NCBI RefSeq assembly: GCF_014207855.1
Contig: NZ_JACHKZ010000017.1
Location: 1 to 64,000 of the forward strand
From: Comamonas odontotermitis
GTDB taxonomy: Bacteria; Pseudomonadota; Gammaproteobacteria; Burkholderiales; Burkholderiaceae_C
Length of the DNA: 64,000 bases
Direction of reading: 5' to 3'
The notes below the pieces were generated by a model that saw only the letters and a program-made list of their open reading frames with translations, did not search any database and had not been told where the DNA came from. Within the stretch, counting starts at the first letter, position 1. Each line of letters starts with the position of its first letter. Below, one piece after another: positions 1 to 8,779 of the stretch. The translations under genes were made by a program, and so were the position numbers.

Positions 1-50
1 CAGTTTGTGGTGCGGTACTTGCGCCGACCCCAGTTCGTCTCACTCATCAT
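1..50 (-). CDS. IS5-family transposase, N-terminal fragment (partial)
   Basis: The minus strand from 50 reads MMSETNWGRRKYRTTN and then leaves the window. The KYRTTN(W) segment is typical of the N-terminus of IS903-group transposases, which catalyse cut-and-paste movement of the element. The start could also be the second ATG at 47. The start lies directly inside the terminal repeat, as expected for these elements. The plus-strand reading across the same bases looks like a shadow. With only 16 residues visible the assignment rests mostly on context. Confidence 0.5.
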   Translation of the reverse strand, partial: MMSETNWGRRKYRTTN

Positions 51-93
51 CCGAGCCTACTACCGCTGCGGCCCGGATTTGTGCAACAAAGCC
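1..93 (-). mobile_element. End of an IS5-family (IS903-like) insertion sequence, cut by the window edge
   Basis: The minus strand begins at 93 with GGCTTTGTTGCACAAATC (93 to 76), which resembles the 18-bp terminal inverted repeat of IS903-type elements as I remember it. A transposase start follows about 26 bases further in. Only this end is visible, so neither the other inverted repeat nor a target duplication can be checked. The element belongs to the transposase fragment at 1-50. Confidence 0.55.
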
Positions 94-311
94 GTTTGGA
101 ATTGATATGAGTAATCCATTTTCGCGGCCAATCTATCCCCTGAACAATGGGCAAAGCGACCAGGCAGCGACTGGAGTTGGTGTTCGGTGGGCATCGGAAG
201 AATTCGCCCCTGTGCTGTTGCCATACTAGCCAAGAGGCTGTGTAAATGAGAGGGAAAACGCGAATTACACGCGCAGCCGGCGCAGTGTACGGGCGGTGTT
301 ATCGCGTCGTA

Positions 312-740
312 TCACGAACCCTGGGCCCCAGTTAAAGCGTTTGATGCTGGCGGTAACCTCTCGCCCCAAATTTCCAGTATCTGGCCCTCGCATAGCCCAC
401 TATCCGGATGGTCTGAGTTGCCAGCTTTGGGCATACACATATCGTTTGTCGGGTGTAGCGCCTTGAACGTATGTTCACCATCCACGACAGCGACAGCGAC
501 AACGATATAGCCGCAGTGCGGAAGCTTTGCACCGACCTCAACGATCAGGTCTTCTTCATCGATGTCATCGTTGATCCTCGATGGCCCGGCCACACGAACG
601 AAGAATGTCTTGTGCTCATGTTCCGCCTGGAGCTTGGACAAGCCGAAATACTTGCCTCGATTTCTGATACCGGGCAGGGCACTGACACCAACCATGCTGT
701 TGGCGAAGATGGGCGATAGCGAGGAAAGCATCACCGGCAT
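312..740 (-). pseudogene. Decayed umuD-like (LexA/S24 peptidase) gene
   Basis: The last 140 or so codons of this minus-strand frame resemble UmuD, the self-cleaving accessory protein of DNA polymerase V in the SOS response. Visible parts are TFFVRVAGPSR (UmuD: TYFVKASGDSM), then DDIDEEDLIV, a VVDGEHTFKAL strand (UmuD: VDGEFTVKKL) and a closing LEIWG strand. The Ser and Lys positions of the catalytic dyad seem to be kept, but the GDSM signature has become GPSR. The N-terminal cleavage region is unrecognisable, there is no credible start, and a (GACAGC) repeat near 484-500 has inserted extra Val-Ala residues. No umuC follows towards the IS end. I infer a relic; a diverged active protein is less likely. 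Confidence 0.5.
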
Positions 741-852
741 TGGTGTCTGGGAATTCGTTGTTTTGCTGTGCACGCATCCGGTATATGGCGCGGATGGGCA
801 GTTGTGAAGACGTAAAACTTTGCGCGTTGCGGTCAATGAACAGCGCGCAGCA

Positions 853-892
853 GAAAAAGAAAAAGGGGCAGTTTCTAAAAAGAAACTGCCCC
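853..892 (-). terminator. Rho-independent terminator after tRNA-Thr
   Basis: A 12-bp stem (865-876 with 881-892, GGGGCAGTTTCT arm) with an AAAA loop. On the minus strand it is followed by TTTTTCTTTTTC. It lies about 50 bases beyond the 3' end of the tRNA-Thr gene. Confidence 0.75.
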
Positions 893-939
893 AATTAAGT
901 CCCAATTTTTGCGAAAACCCGCATAAACATTGGTTATTC

Positions 940-1015
940 TGGTGCCGGAGACATGAATCGAACACGCGACCTTCTCATTACGAATGAGCTGCTCTACCGA
1001 CTGAGCTACACCGGC
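940..1015 (-). tRNA. tRNA-Thr (anticodon CGT)
   Basis: A full 76-base cloverleaf including an encoded CCA. The anticodon loop is TTCGTAA, giving CGT, which reads ACG codons for threonine. The D arm, anticodon arm and variable loop closely match E. coli thrW as I remember it. The acceptor stem has a U6-U67 mismatch and the T stem contains two G-U pairs, so the tRNA is slightly weakened but still looks functional. A terminator follows at 853-892. Confidence 0.93.
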
Positions 1016-1067
1016 GTTAGAGCGAAATTATAGCGTGAATTTCCGCCTCAAAAACGAATGCTGGGAA

Positions 1068-2075
1068 TTAGGCTTCCAGGTGGTAGCGGGTGACGCGATC
1101 CACCTCATTCCTGGAGCCCAGGACCACGCTGACACGTTCGTGCAGCTTGGTGGGCTGCAGGTTCAGGATGCGCTCACGGCCGTTGGTGGCGGCACCGCCG
1201 GCTTGTTCCACGAGCCAGGCCATGGGGTTGGCTTCGTACATCAGGCGCAGTTTGCCAGGCTTGTTGGGTTCGCGCTTGTCCCAGGGGTACATGAAGATGC
1301 CGCCGCGCGTGAGGATGCGATGCACGTCAGCCACCATCGAGGCAATCCAGCGCATGTTGAAGTCCTTGTTGCGAGGGCCTTCGACGCCAGCCAGGCATTC
1401 ATCGACATAGCGCTTGACGGGGGCGTCCCAGTGGCGCATGTTGCTCATGTTGATGGCGAATTCCTTGGTGTCTTCGGGAATACGCACGTTTTCCTGGGTC
1501 AGGACGAAGCTGCCCATTTCGCGGTCCAGCGTGAACATGGCCACGCCGTCGCCTACGGTCAGTACGAGCGTGGTTTGCGGGCCATACACACAATAGCCTG
1601 CGGCCACTTGCTGGGCGCCGGGCTGCAGAAAGTCTTCTTCAGTCACGCCGGGGTGGCCTTCGGGCTTTTTGAGCACGCTGAAGATGGTGCCGATCGACAC
1701 GTTGACATCGATGTTGGATGAGCCGTCCAGCGGGTCGAACATGAGCAGGTATTCGCCTTGCGGATAGCGGTTGGGCACCAGGTAGATGCTGTCCATTTCC
1801 TCGGAGGCCATGGCGGCCAGGTGGCCGCCCCATTCATTGGCTTCGATCAGCACTTCGTTGGCAATGATGTCGAGCTTTTTCTGTACTTCGCCTTGTACGT
1901 TTTCGCTGCCGGCCGTGCCGAGCACGCCGCCCAGCGCGCCTTTGTTGACGGACTGGCTGATGCTCTTGCAGGCGCGGGCCACCACTTCGAGCAGCAGGCG
2001 CAGCTGTGCGGGAATGAGGCCGTCGACGCGCTGCTGCTCAACGAGGTAGCGCGACAGGGAGATACGTTGGTTCAT
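1068..2075 (-). CDS. fbp: Fructose-1,6-bisphosphatase class 1
   Basis: Hydrolyses fructose 1,6-bisphosphate to fructose 6-phosphate in gluconeogenesis (cytosol, Mg-dependent). The 335-residue protein has the metal-binding EE pair at 92-93 and the DPLDGSS signature at 114-120, and its length is normal for bacterial class I enzymes. I chose the ATG at 2075 ([10 protein letters not shown]) over the upstream ATG at 2090 because AGGA lies six bases before it. It is followed on the same strand by tRNA-Thr and preceded by pepN; the 143-base gap to pepN shows no clear terminator. Confidence 0.96.
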   Translation of the reverse strand: MNQRISLSRYLVEQQRVDGLIPAQLRLLLEVVARACKSISQSVNKGALGGVLGTAGSENVQGEVQKKLDIIANEVLIEANEWGGHLAAMASEEMDSIYLVPNRYPQGEYLLMFDPLDGSSNIDVNVSIGTIFSVLKKPEGHPGVTEEDFLQPGAQQVAAGYCVYGPQTTLVLTVGDGVAMFTLDREMGSFVLTQENVRIPEDTKEFAINMSNMRHWDAPVKRYVDECLAGVEGPRNKDFNMRWIASMVADVHRILTRGGIFMYPWDKREPNKPGKLRLMYEANPMAWLVEQAGGAATNGRERILNLQPTKLHERVSVVLGSRNEVDRVTRYHLEA

Positions 2076-2218
2076 AACCGTTCCTATCAATACAAATATG
2101 ACTTACGTGGGCTTGGGCCGAGCGGGGTGTCTCCGTCAAGGAAATTCCTGCTGTGCATTCATGGCCATGAAAGCGCTGAAAACTCAAACCCAAGCGCCCA
2201 TCAGGGCGGCCTGGATCA

Positions 2219-4954
2219 TCAATGGTTCATTGCCTGAGTAATGATTTCTCGCACATCATTGCTTAGCTTGGGCTTGGCGGCGACCTTGGCAATGGCTTCG
2301 CCAGCAGCGGTGCGGTAGGGCTCGGCCAGCTTCTTCCAGCGATCAAGGGCGCGTGCCAGGCGGGCTGCAACCTGCGGGTTGAAGTCGTCCAGTGTGATCA
2401 CCTGTTCGGCCCAGAAGGCATAACCTGCGCCATCGGCGCGGTGGAAGCCGCCGGGGTTGCCGCTACAGTAGCTGAAGATCACACTGCGGGCGCGGTTGGG
2501 GTTCTTGATGTTGAAGTCGGGCAGTTTTATCAGTGCGCGAACTGCGGGCAGGGCGCTGCCGTCCACATCTGGCGCACCCGCTTGCAGGGCGAACCATTTG
2601 TCCATCACCAGTTCGTCGTTCTTGAACATGGCATGGAAGGACTGGAGCGCATGGGGCGCCAGTTCGCTGCCGCTGACAACCAGAGCGCTCAGTGCGTTGT
2701 AACGATCCGTCATATTGCCCGCGTCCTTGAAGCGCTGCAGCGTCTTGCCGGGCCAGACTTTGTCGCCAGAGGCGCGGGCCGCCACGCACAGCATCAGGAG
2801 CGCATGACCGGCGAGCGCACGTTTGCCGCTGCTCACGGCATCGGGCGCGTATGCGCCGGTGTTGCTGCATTGCTCATAGGCCCAGGCCCAGTCGGCAGCA
2901 AGGTCGGTGGCCAGTTGCTGCCGCATGGCTTCGCGCACCTGGTGCACGATCTGCGGATCAACGCTGTCCAGTTGCTCGGTGATGTAGGCCTCGGATGGCA
3001 AGGTGAGTGCCAGGTCTTTGAAGGCGGCATCGAGCAGCGGGTCGCGCAGCACGGCTCGCATGGCTTCGATGTATGGCGTAGGCAGGATGTTTGCGTCCAA
3101 CGCGCTGTCGGTGATGTCGGCGCTTGCGGTATTTGCGCGAGCGGCTATGTTTTGCAGGGCAATCCGCAAACCCAGGCGCTGACTGGCCTCCCAGCGGTTG
3201 AAGGCGTCTGCATCGTGTGCGAGCAGGTGGCGAAGTTGGCTATCGCTGTAGTCCATCTCCAGTACCACGGGGGCGCTGAAATTGCGCAGCAGCGATGGTG
3301 TCGACTCCTGGGCCACGCCTTCGAACACGATGGTCTGAGTGGGTTGCGTCAGCACCACGGTATGGCTGGTAGCGCTGTTGGCAAAGGCAGAAAGGCCCTC
3401 GGTCGCACGGATGACCACAGGCAACTGGCTGCCGTCGGCACCTACGAGGCCGAGCGTGACAGGAATCACGAAGGGTTCCTTGCTGGGTTGCCCGGCGGTG
3501 GCAGGGCAGTGTTGCGACAGGGTGAGTGTGTAGGTCTGGGCCGAGGCATCGTAGGTGCCGCTGGCAGCCACGCGCGGCGTGCCAGACTGGCTGTACCAGC
3601 GCTTGAATTGCGCAAGGTGCTGGGCCAGCGGGGAGCCCGGATTGGCATCTGCCATGGCCTGGGCGAAGTCGTCGCAGGTCACGGCCTGGCCGTCATGGCG
3701 CTCGAAATACAGTTTCATGCCCTTGGCGAAGCCTTCACGGCCCACCAGCTCGGATTGCATGCGCACCACTTCGGCGCCTTTTTCATAGACGGTGACGGTG
3801 TAGAAGTTGTTGATCTCTACGTAGCTGTCAGGGCGCACGGGGTGGGCCATGGGGCCTGCATCTTCGGGGAACTGCACGGTGCGCAGCACGCGTACATCGT
3901 CAATGCGCTTGACGGCGCGGGCCGATGGCGAGCCCGCCATGTCCATGCTGAATTCCTGATCGCGGAAAACCGTGAGGCCTTCCTTGAGCGAGAGCTGGAA
4001 CCAGTCGCGGCAGGTGACGCGGTCGCCCGTCCAGTTGTGGAAGTATTCGTGGCCCACCACCGATTCGATGTTGGCGTAGTCGGCGTCGGTGGCCGTAGCC
4101 TGACTCGCCAGCACGTACTTGGTGTTGAAGATGTTCAAGCCCTTGTTTTCCATCGCGCCCATGTTGAAGTCGCTGGTGGCAACGATCATGAAGCGCTCCA
4201 GATCCAGGCTGAGGCCAAAGCGGGCTTCGTCCCAGGCGATGGAGGCCATCAGCGAGTTCATGGCGTGCTCGGTCTTTTCCAGGTCGCCGGGGCGCACGTA
4301 GACCTGCAGCAGGTGTTCGTTGCCGGCGCGGCTCTTGATCTTTTGCTCACGCGCAACCAGGTTGCCGGCTACCAGGGCAAACAGGTAGCTGGGCTTCTTG
4401 TGCGGATCCACCCATTTGGCAAAGTGGCGCCCCTCGGGCAATTCGCCTTGTTCGACCAGGTTGCCGTTGGACAGCAGCACCGGGAAGAGCGCCTTGCTGG
4501 CGCGCAGGGTGACGGTGTACATGGCCATCACATCGGGGCGGTCCAGGAAGTAGGTGATGCGGCGAAATCCTTCTGCTTCGCATTGCGTGAAGAACGAGCC
4601 GTTGCTGGTGTACAGGCCCATCAGCTTGGTGTTCTTCTCGGGCACGCAGGTGGTGAAGATTTCCAGATCCACCGGCTCGCTGCCCTCTGGCAGGTTTTCC
4701 AGCACCAGATCGGAGCCTTCCATCTTGAACGATGTGCCGGCGCCATTGACCAGCACGCGGGCCAGGTTCAACTCGTCACCATTGAGGTGCAGGGGCTGAG
4801 CGGGCACATCGGGGTTGCGGCGCACGCGCATCTTGTTCAGGACGCGGGTTTTGGCCGGATCCAGGTCGAAAGTCAGATCGACCGTTTCAATCCACCATGC
4901 AGGGGCCTGGTAATCGGCACGGTACACGGTGTGTGCTTGTCCTTCACGCATCAT
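2219..4954 (-). CDS. pepN: Aminopeptidase N (M1 metallopeptidase)
   Basis: Cytosolic zinc aminopeptidase that removes N-terminal residues during peptide turnover. The 911-residue protein carries the exopeptidase motif GAMEN (266-270), the zinc motif HEYFHNW (302-308, HExxH) and the third zinc ligand in KEGLTVF (Glu325), then the long helical C-terminal domain usual for gamma- and betaproteobacterial PepN (about 870-900 residues). The start ATG at 4954 follows a GGAGAG sequence at good distance. It overlaps the 3' end of the upstream HAD phosphatase gene by 11 bases, so the two are probably co-transcribed. Confidence 0.96.
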   Translation of the reverse strand: MMREGQAHTVYRADYQAPAWWIETVDLTFDLDPAKTRVLNKMRVRRNPDVPAQPLHLNGDELNLARVLVNGAGTSFKMEGSDLVLENLPEGSEPVDLEIFTTCVPEKNTKLMGLYTSNGSFFTQCEAEGFRRITYFLDRPDVMAMYTVTLRASKALFPVLLSNGNLVEQGELPEGRHFAKWVDPHKKPSYLFALVAGNLVAREQKIKSRAGNEHLLQVYVRPGDLEKTEHAMNSLMASIAWDEARFGLSLDLERFMIVATSDFNMGAMENKGLNIFNTKYVLASQATATDADYANIESVVGHEYFHNWTGDRVTCRDWFQLSLKEGLTVFRDQEFSMDMAGSPSARAVKRIDDVRVLRTVQFPEDAGPMAHPVRPDSYVEINNFYTVTVYEKGAEVVRMQSELVGREGFAKGMKLYFERHDGQAVTCDDFAQAMADANPGSPLAQHLAQFKRWYSQSGTPRVAASGTYDASAQTYTLTLSQHCPATAGQPSKEPFVIPVTLGLVGADGSQLPVVIRATEGLSAFANSATSHTVVLTQPTQTIVFEGVAQESTPSLLRNFSAPVVLEMDYSDSQLRHLLAHDADAFNRWEASQRLGLRIALQNIAARANTASADITDSALDANILPTPYIEAMRAVLRDPLLDAAFKDLALTLPSEAYITEQLDSVDPQIVHQVREAMRQQLATDLAADWAWAYEQCSNTGAYAPDAVSSGKRALAGHALLMLCVAARASGDKVWPGKTLQRFKDAGNMTDRYNALSALVVSGSELAPHALQSFHAMFKNDELVMDKWFALQAGAPDVDGSALPAVRALIKLPDFNIKNPNRARSVIFSYCSGNPGGFHRADGAGYAFWAEQVITLDDFNPQVAARLARALDRWKKLAEPYRTAAGEAIAKVAAKPKLSNDVREIITQAMNH

Positions 4955-5615
4955 GGAGTCTCTCCAGAAATTGCTTGCTCAGCAGGGTCGAGAAATCGGG
5001 CGCCCATGCCATTACATGGGGACCACCAAGGTCTTGTTCGTTGTGTGTGGTGCCGATGCCCACAGCGCGCATGCCAGCGCGGCGCGCCGCTTCAATGCCG
5101 TGGGGCGCATCTTCAAATACCACGCAGGCAGCCGGATCGACGCTCAGTCGCTCGGCTGCCTTGAGGAAAATATCGGGGTGGGGTTTGCCAGGCAGGCCCT
5201 CGTCGCCACGGGCAATGGCATGCGCGGGAGGCTGCATTTGCAGGTTGCCCAGCACGAAGTTCACATTGTCCTGGTCACCCGCCGTGCCAATGGCCACCTT
5301 CAGCCCCATTTCATGGGCCTGAGCCGCAAAGCGCTCAAAACCGCCCACTGCGCTGAAGTTGGCGGCAAACAGTTCGCGGTAAATGCCTTCCTTTTCTGCC
5401 GTGATGCGCTCGGATTCTTCGGCGCTCACGGTGCGGCCCATCAGGGCGCAGGCGCATTCGAAGGCATTTTTTCCGGTGGTTTGCACCATGAACGCTGGCA
5501 CGTCCAGATCCATGCTGTGGCGGCGCGCATATTCAACCCAGGCTTTGGCATGCCAGGGCATGGAGTCCACCATGGTTCCGTCCATGTCGAAAATCAGCGC
5601 TTGGATGGGAGGCAT
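4944..5615 (-). CDS. HAD-superfamily phosphatase, beta-phosphoglucomutase-like
   Basis: A HAD subfamily IA hydrolase of about 223 residues. Motif I is DMDGT (Asp10 nucleophile and Asp12), a helical cap follows (residues 20-90), then a Thr in AIGTAG (motif II), the Lys in LPGKPHPD (motif III) and the acidic VFEDAPHG (motif IV). Such enzymes dephosphorylate sugar phosphates or phosphoglycolate-like metabolites; the substrate cannot be read from sequence. The start is uncertain: ATG 5615 puts motif I at the usual distance, while ATG 5666 would add 17 non-conserved residues. Neither has a good ribosome-binding site. The 3' end overlaps pepN by 11 bases. Confidence 0.88.
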   Translation of the reverse strand: MPPIQALIFDMDGTMVDSMPWHAKAWVEYARRHSMDLDVPAFMVQTTGKNAFECACALMGRTVSAEESERITAEKEGIYRELFAANFSAVGGFERFAAQAHEMGLKVAIGTAGDQDNVNFVLGNLQMQPPAHAIARGDEGLPGKPHPDIFLKAAERLSVDPAACVVFEDAPHGIEAARRAGMRAVGIGTTHNEQDLGGPHVMAWAPDFSTLLSKQFLERLHDA

Positions 5616-5690
5616 TGCAGGCAAAGGCTTTCTGGTGGCAATGCATGGCGGCGTGGGGGCAGCCATGCAGGATGAGTCAAAAATCTAAGC

Positions 5691-5715
5691 GGAGCAGCGT
5701 GTGACACGCTGCTCC
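5691..5715 (-). terminator. Hairpin terminator after prfB
   Basis: An 11-bp perfect stem (GGAGCAGCGTG arm) with a 3-base loop just past the prfB stop codon. On the minus strand it is followed by GCTTAGATTTTT, so the T tract is slightly displaced. Confidence 0.6.
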
Positions 5716-5721
5716 GAGGGG

Positions 5722-6826
5722 TTACACACCCTGTTTCAGGGATGCTTCGATGAACACATCGAGGTCTCCGTCCAGCACCTTCTGGGTGGCCGAGACTTCG
5801 ACGTTGGTGCGCAGGTCCTTGATGCGGCTGTTGTCCAGCACGTAGCTGCGGATCTGGTGGCCCCAGCCCACGTCGGTTTTGGTGTCTTCGAGCTTTTGCT
5901 GCTCTTCCATGCGCTTGCGCATTTCAAAGTCATAGAGCTTGGAGCGCAGGCGTTGCCAGGCAACATCGCGGTTGCTGTGCTGGCTGCGGCCGTCCTGGCA
6001 CTGCACCACGATACCGGTAGGGATGTGCGTCAGGCGCACGGCCGAATCGGTCTTGTTGATGTGCTGGCCGCCTGCACCGCTGGCGCGGTAGGTGTCGGTG
6101 CGCACATCGGCCGGATTGATCTGGATTTCGATCGAATCATCGATTTCCGGGTAGACAAACAGCGACGAGAAGCTGGTGTGGCGGCCGCCGGACGAGTCAA
6201 ACGGGCTCTTGCGCACCAGGCGGTGCACACCGGTCTCGGTGCGCAGCAGGCCATAAGCATATTCGCCCTCGACCTTGATGGTTGCGCTTTTGATACCGGC
6301 CACGTCGCCAGGCGTCTCTTCTTCGACGGTGGCCTTGAAGCCCTTGCGCTCGGCGTACTTCAGATACTGGCGCAGCAGCATGCTGGCCCAGTCGCAGGCT
6401 TCGGTACCACCGGCGCCGGCCTGGATGTCGATGAAGCAGTTGAGCGGATCAGCCTCCTGGCTGAACATGCGGCGGAACTCCAGCTCTTCGATCAGCGGAC
6501 GGAGCTTGTTGGTTTCTGCCTCGATGGTCTCCAGCCCGGCGTCGTCGCCTTCTTCCTTGCTCATCTCAAAGAGCTCGGAATTGTCGGCCAGCTCACCCGT
6601 CAGCTTCTGCAGGGTGAGCACGACGGAATCGAGCGCTTTCTTTTCCTTGCCCAGTTCCTGGGCTTTTTTCGGGTCGTTCCAGACGGCCGGGTCTTCGAGT
6701 GAGGCGTTTACTGTGCGCAGGCGTTCGTACTTTGCATCGTAGTCAAAGATACCTCCGAAGCTCTTCTGTCCGGGTGGACAGGTCTTCGAGGGCGTTGCCA
6801 ATCTGGTTGATGCGTTCTGCTTCCAT
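5722..6826 (-). CDS. prfB: Peptide chain release factor 2, with programmed +1 frameshift
   Basis: RF2 recognises UGA and UAA stop codons and triggers peptide release. Translation starts at ATG 6826 ([16 protein letters not shown]), meets an in-frame UGA at 6745-6743, and continues in the +1 frame as DYDAKYERL. The site has all classic parts: an internal GGAGG, a 3-base gap, then CTT TGA C. Joined product is 367 residues (6826-6746 plus 6744-5722), matching RF2 length. The SPF stop-recognition tripeptide is present ([11 protein letters not shown]), as is the GGQ motif ([15 protein letters not shown]). The zero-frame reading upstream of 6745 (to 6927) is not part of the protein. Confidence 0.96.
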
Positions 6827-6918
6827 GTTCTGTGTGTCCTGTTCTTGCAATCAAGCCCATTATTGTCGCATGGCGGCGGTACCGGGCTCGCCAAGGTGGC
6901 TTTACATATAAGATTGAT

Positions 6919-6972
6919 GAAAATCACCTCTAGCGCTTGCCAGATGCACGCAGGTAGCTATGGTTTTGATAC
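6919..6972. repeat. Dispersed intergenic repeat (AGCT/AGCGCT family), copy 1
   Basis: The intergenic sequence here, read on the minus strand, has an ATAGCTACCTGCG arm and a CAAGCGCTAGAGG arm. It shares its architecture (TAGCT, a GCGC-containing inverted arm, A/T-rich edges) with copies at 30554, 32214, 48595, 51269, 52978 and 55439. No gene is visible in it. Confidence 0.5.
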
Positions 6973-6989
6973 CAAAGCTGCCCGCACAG

Positions 6990-7667
6990 CTAGCGCCATG
7001 CGAACGTGGGCTGGTCAAAATGCGCGACCCGTGTGGTGCGCCCGCACAGGCAGACCTCTCGAAACTGGTACAGAAAGGCCGCCGTGGGCGCAGCAATCCA
7101 GCTATTGCCAATGGGCATGCGCAGAACAGGGTGGGGCGAATGGGCGCTGGCATCGAGCATGGGCGAATCACTGCGCAGCAATTCGGTCAGTGCAATGCGG
7201 TGGATGCTGGCCACCTCGTCCGGATTGGGCTGCAGCTGCGCCACTGCGCCTGCCCAGACCACGACCGGCGTGATGGCAAAGCCGGAGCGGGTGGCATAGT
7301 CATCGAGGCAGCCCAGTATCTGGGTGGATGCAAGGCGCAGGCCAATCTCTTCGTGCACTTCGCGCAGCGCGGCCTGCTCGGGTGATTCACCCGCTTCGAT
7401 CCGCCCACCCGGCAGCGCCCATTGCCCGGCGTGGTTGCGCAGATGCAGGGCGCGGCGGGTGAGCAGCAAGGCGGCTTCATGGCTCCAGTGCCTGGGCGCA
7501 GCCGAACCTGGCGCACCGGATTGGGGTGGGAGTTGCGCCCCGGCGCCTTCGTCGCAGATGACCAGCGCGACCGCTGCGCGCGCGTGGCCGCCATCATCCA
7601 GGGCTCGCACGGCAAAGTGCTGCAGTGCGGAGTGGATGCGGGCGTGAAGGGCGCGAGAGAGTTGCAT
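6990..7667 (-). CDS. Nudix hydrolase, CoA-pyrophosphatase-like
   Basis: A 225-residue Nudix protein. The Nudix box runs from Gly88 to Leu110, with Glu94 and the REVHEEIGL catalytic helix (102-110). It is preceded by [20 protein letters not shown], which resembles the region before the box in NudL/YeaB CoA pyrophosphatases. Nudix enzymes cleave nucleoside diphosphates linked to another group; here CoA or related cofactors are the best guess, and a mutT-like role is possible. The N-terminal 60 residues contain a low-complexity Pro/Gly/Ala stretch. It lies 13 bases downstream of the alpha/beta hydrolase gene on the same strand, so a two-gene operon is likely. Confidence 0.85.
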   Translation of the reverse strand: MQLSRALHARIHSALQHFAVRALDDGGHARAAVALVICDEGAGAQLPPQSGAPGSAAPRHWSHEAALLLTRRALHLRNHAGQWALPGGRIEAGESPEQAALREVHEEIGLRLASTQILGCLDDYATRSGFAITPVVVWAGAVAQLQPNPDEVASIHRIALTELLRSDSPMLDASAHSPHPVLRMPIGNSWIAAPTAAFLYQFREVCLCGRTTRVAHFDQPTFAWR

Positions 7668-7680
7668 GGTTTGGTGGATA

Positions 7681-8598
7681 TCAGCTTCTCAGAAAATCTT
7701 CGATCATGGTGGCAAGCGCACGCGGCTGGTCGTGGTGCAGCATGTGGCCAGCTTCCGAAAGGCTGGCAACCTGCACATCGGGCACCAGCGCGAGGCGCCG
7801 CAGAAACTCTGCTTGCGTGAACTTGCCCTGCCAGAAGGCGGCCATGGTGTCGGGCTCGGCTTTGACCATCAGCGTGGGGCAGACAATGGTCGCGTAGCTG
7901 GCCAGCATTTCATCGGCGCGAAACAGCTGTGCGCTGACGACTTTGTGCGCGTCGTCGCCAGCAATGTGCCATAGGCCATCCGTCCCCACGGTGGCCCAAT
8001 GGTGGGCCAGCCACAGCGCCTTGTCGGCGGACAGGCGCGAATTGTTCTTTTGCAGGCGCGCGGCGACTTCGGCTGCGCTGGCGTAGGGCCGGGTTCCAAT
8101 CTTGCCGTTGCGCAGGTCGCGGATGTCGTCCAGCCAGCGGGCAGTGCGCTGCGGTGCCTGCGAAGGCTGTGAGGCGGGCAGGCCAAAGCCTTCCAGGTTG
8201 ATGAGCCGACGCACCCGGGCCGGGCGCGCGGCCGCGTACAGCATCGCCACATTGCCGCCCATGCTGTGGCCCACCAGATCAATCGGCGCATCGGGGCTGA
8301 TTTCGTCGATGAGTGCATCCAGATCGCCCAGGTAGTCCACAAACGGAAAGTGGTCTGGCGCGCTGGAGCTGCGGCTTTGGCCAAAGCCGCGCCAGTCGGG
8401 CGCGATGATCGTGCGGTTTTCCGCAAAGGCATTGCTGAACTGGTCGACGACAAACTGGAACGATGCGCCTACATCCATCCAGCCGTGGCAAAGCACCAGC
8501 GCAGGCAGGCTTTGGCTGCTGCCCCACTGCAGTAGGTGGTAAGGGTGGTTGCGGATGGCCAAGTGGCGACTGGTGGCGCGGCGTTGCGGCTGGTACAT
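7681..8598 (-). CDS. Alpha/beta-fold hydrolase
   Basis: A 305-residue alpha/beta hydrolase. The oxyanion segment is HGWMD (38-42), the nucleophile elbow GHSMGG has Ser112, and the C-terminal [12 protein letters not shown] supplies the catalytic His. Such proteins are esterases, lipases or related hydrolases; the substrate is unknown. I chose ATG 8598 ([10 protein letters not shown]) because the open frame upstream overlaps the divergent tas gene and has no hydrolase features; its ribosome-binding site is weak. The Nudix gene follows 13 bases downstream. tas is transcribed divergently from 8780. Confidence 0.88.
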   Translation of the reverse strand: MYQPQRRATSRHLAIRNHPYHLLQWGSSQSLPALVLCHGWMDVGASFQFVVDQFSNAFAENRTIIAPDWRGFGQSRSSSAPDHFPFVDYLGDLDALIDEISPDAPIDLVGHSMGGNVAMLYAAARPARVRRLINLEGFGLPASQPSQAPQRTARWLDDIRDLRNGKIGTRPYASAAEVAARLQKNNSRLSADKALWLAHHWATVGTDGLWHIAGDDAHKVVSAQLFRADEMLASYATIVCPTLMVKAEPDTMAAFWQGKFTQAEFLRRLALVPDVQVASLSEAGHMLHHDQPRALATMIEDFLRS

Positions 8599-8779
8599 GG
8601 TTGGCGAGGAGAAAGCGGTGGTCAGGCATTGTCCTGCGGGGCCAGTGCAGACGCCTGTACCTGGGCGACTGGCCCGCCCGGGCAAAGGGCGGCATATCGT
8701 TTTATAGTGCATGCATTGCGCCGCAGCGGTGTTGCGGCGTACTTTTTTGTGTTTTAGATTTTGCAATTCATCGACAACC

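Noticed and set aside
2441-5164. 907-codon plus-strand frame opposite pepN
   Set aside because: It is antisense to a well-supported gene, has no recognisable family, and its composition is that of a shadow in GC-rich DNA.
6827-6927. N-terminal extension of RF2 in the zero frame
   Set aside because: The programmed frameshift and the homologous start at 6826 explain the true N-terminus.
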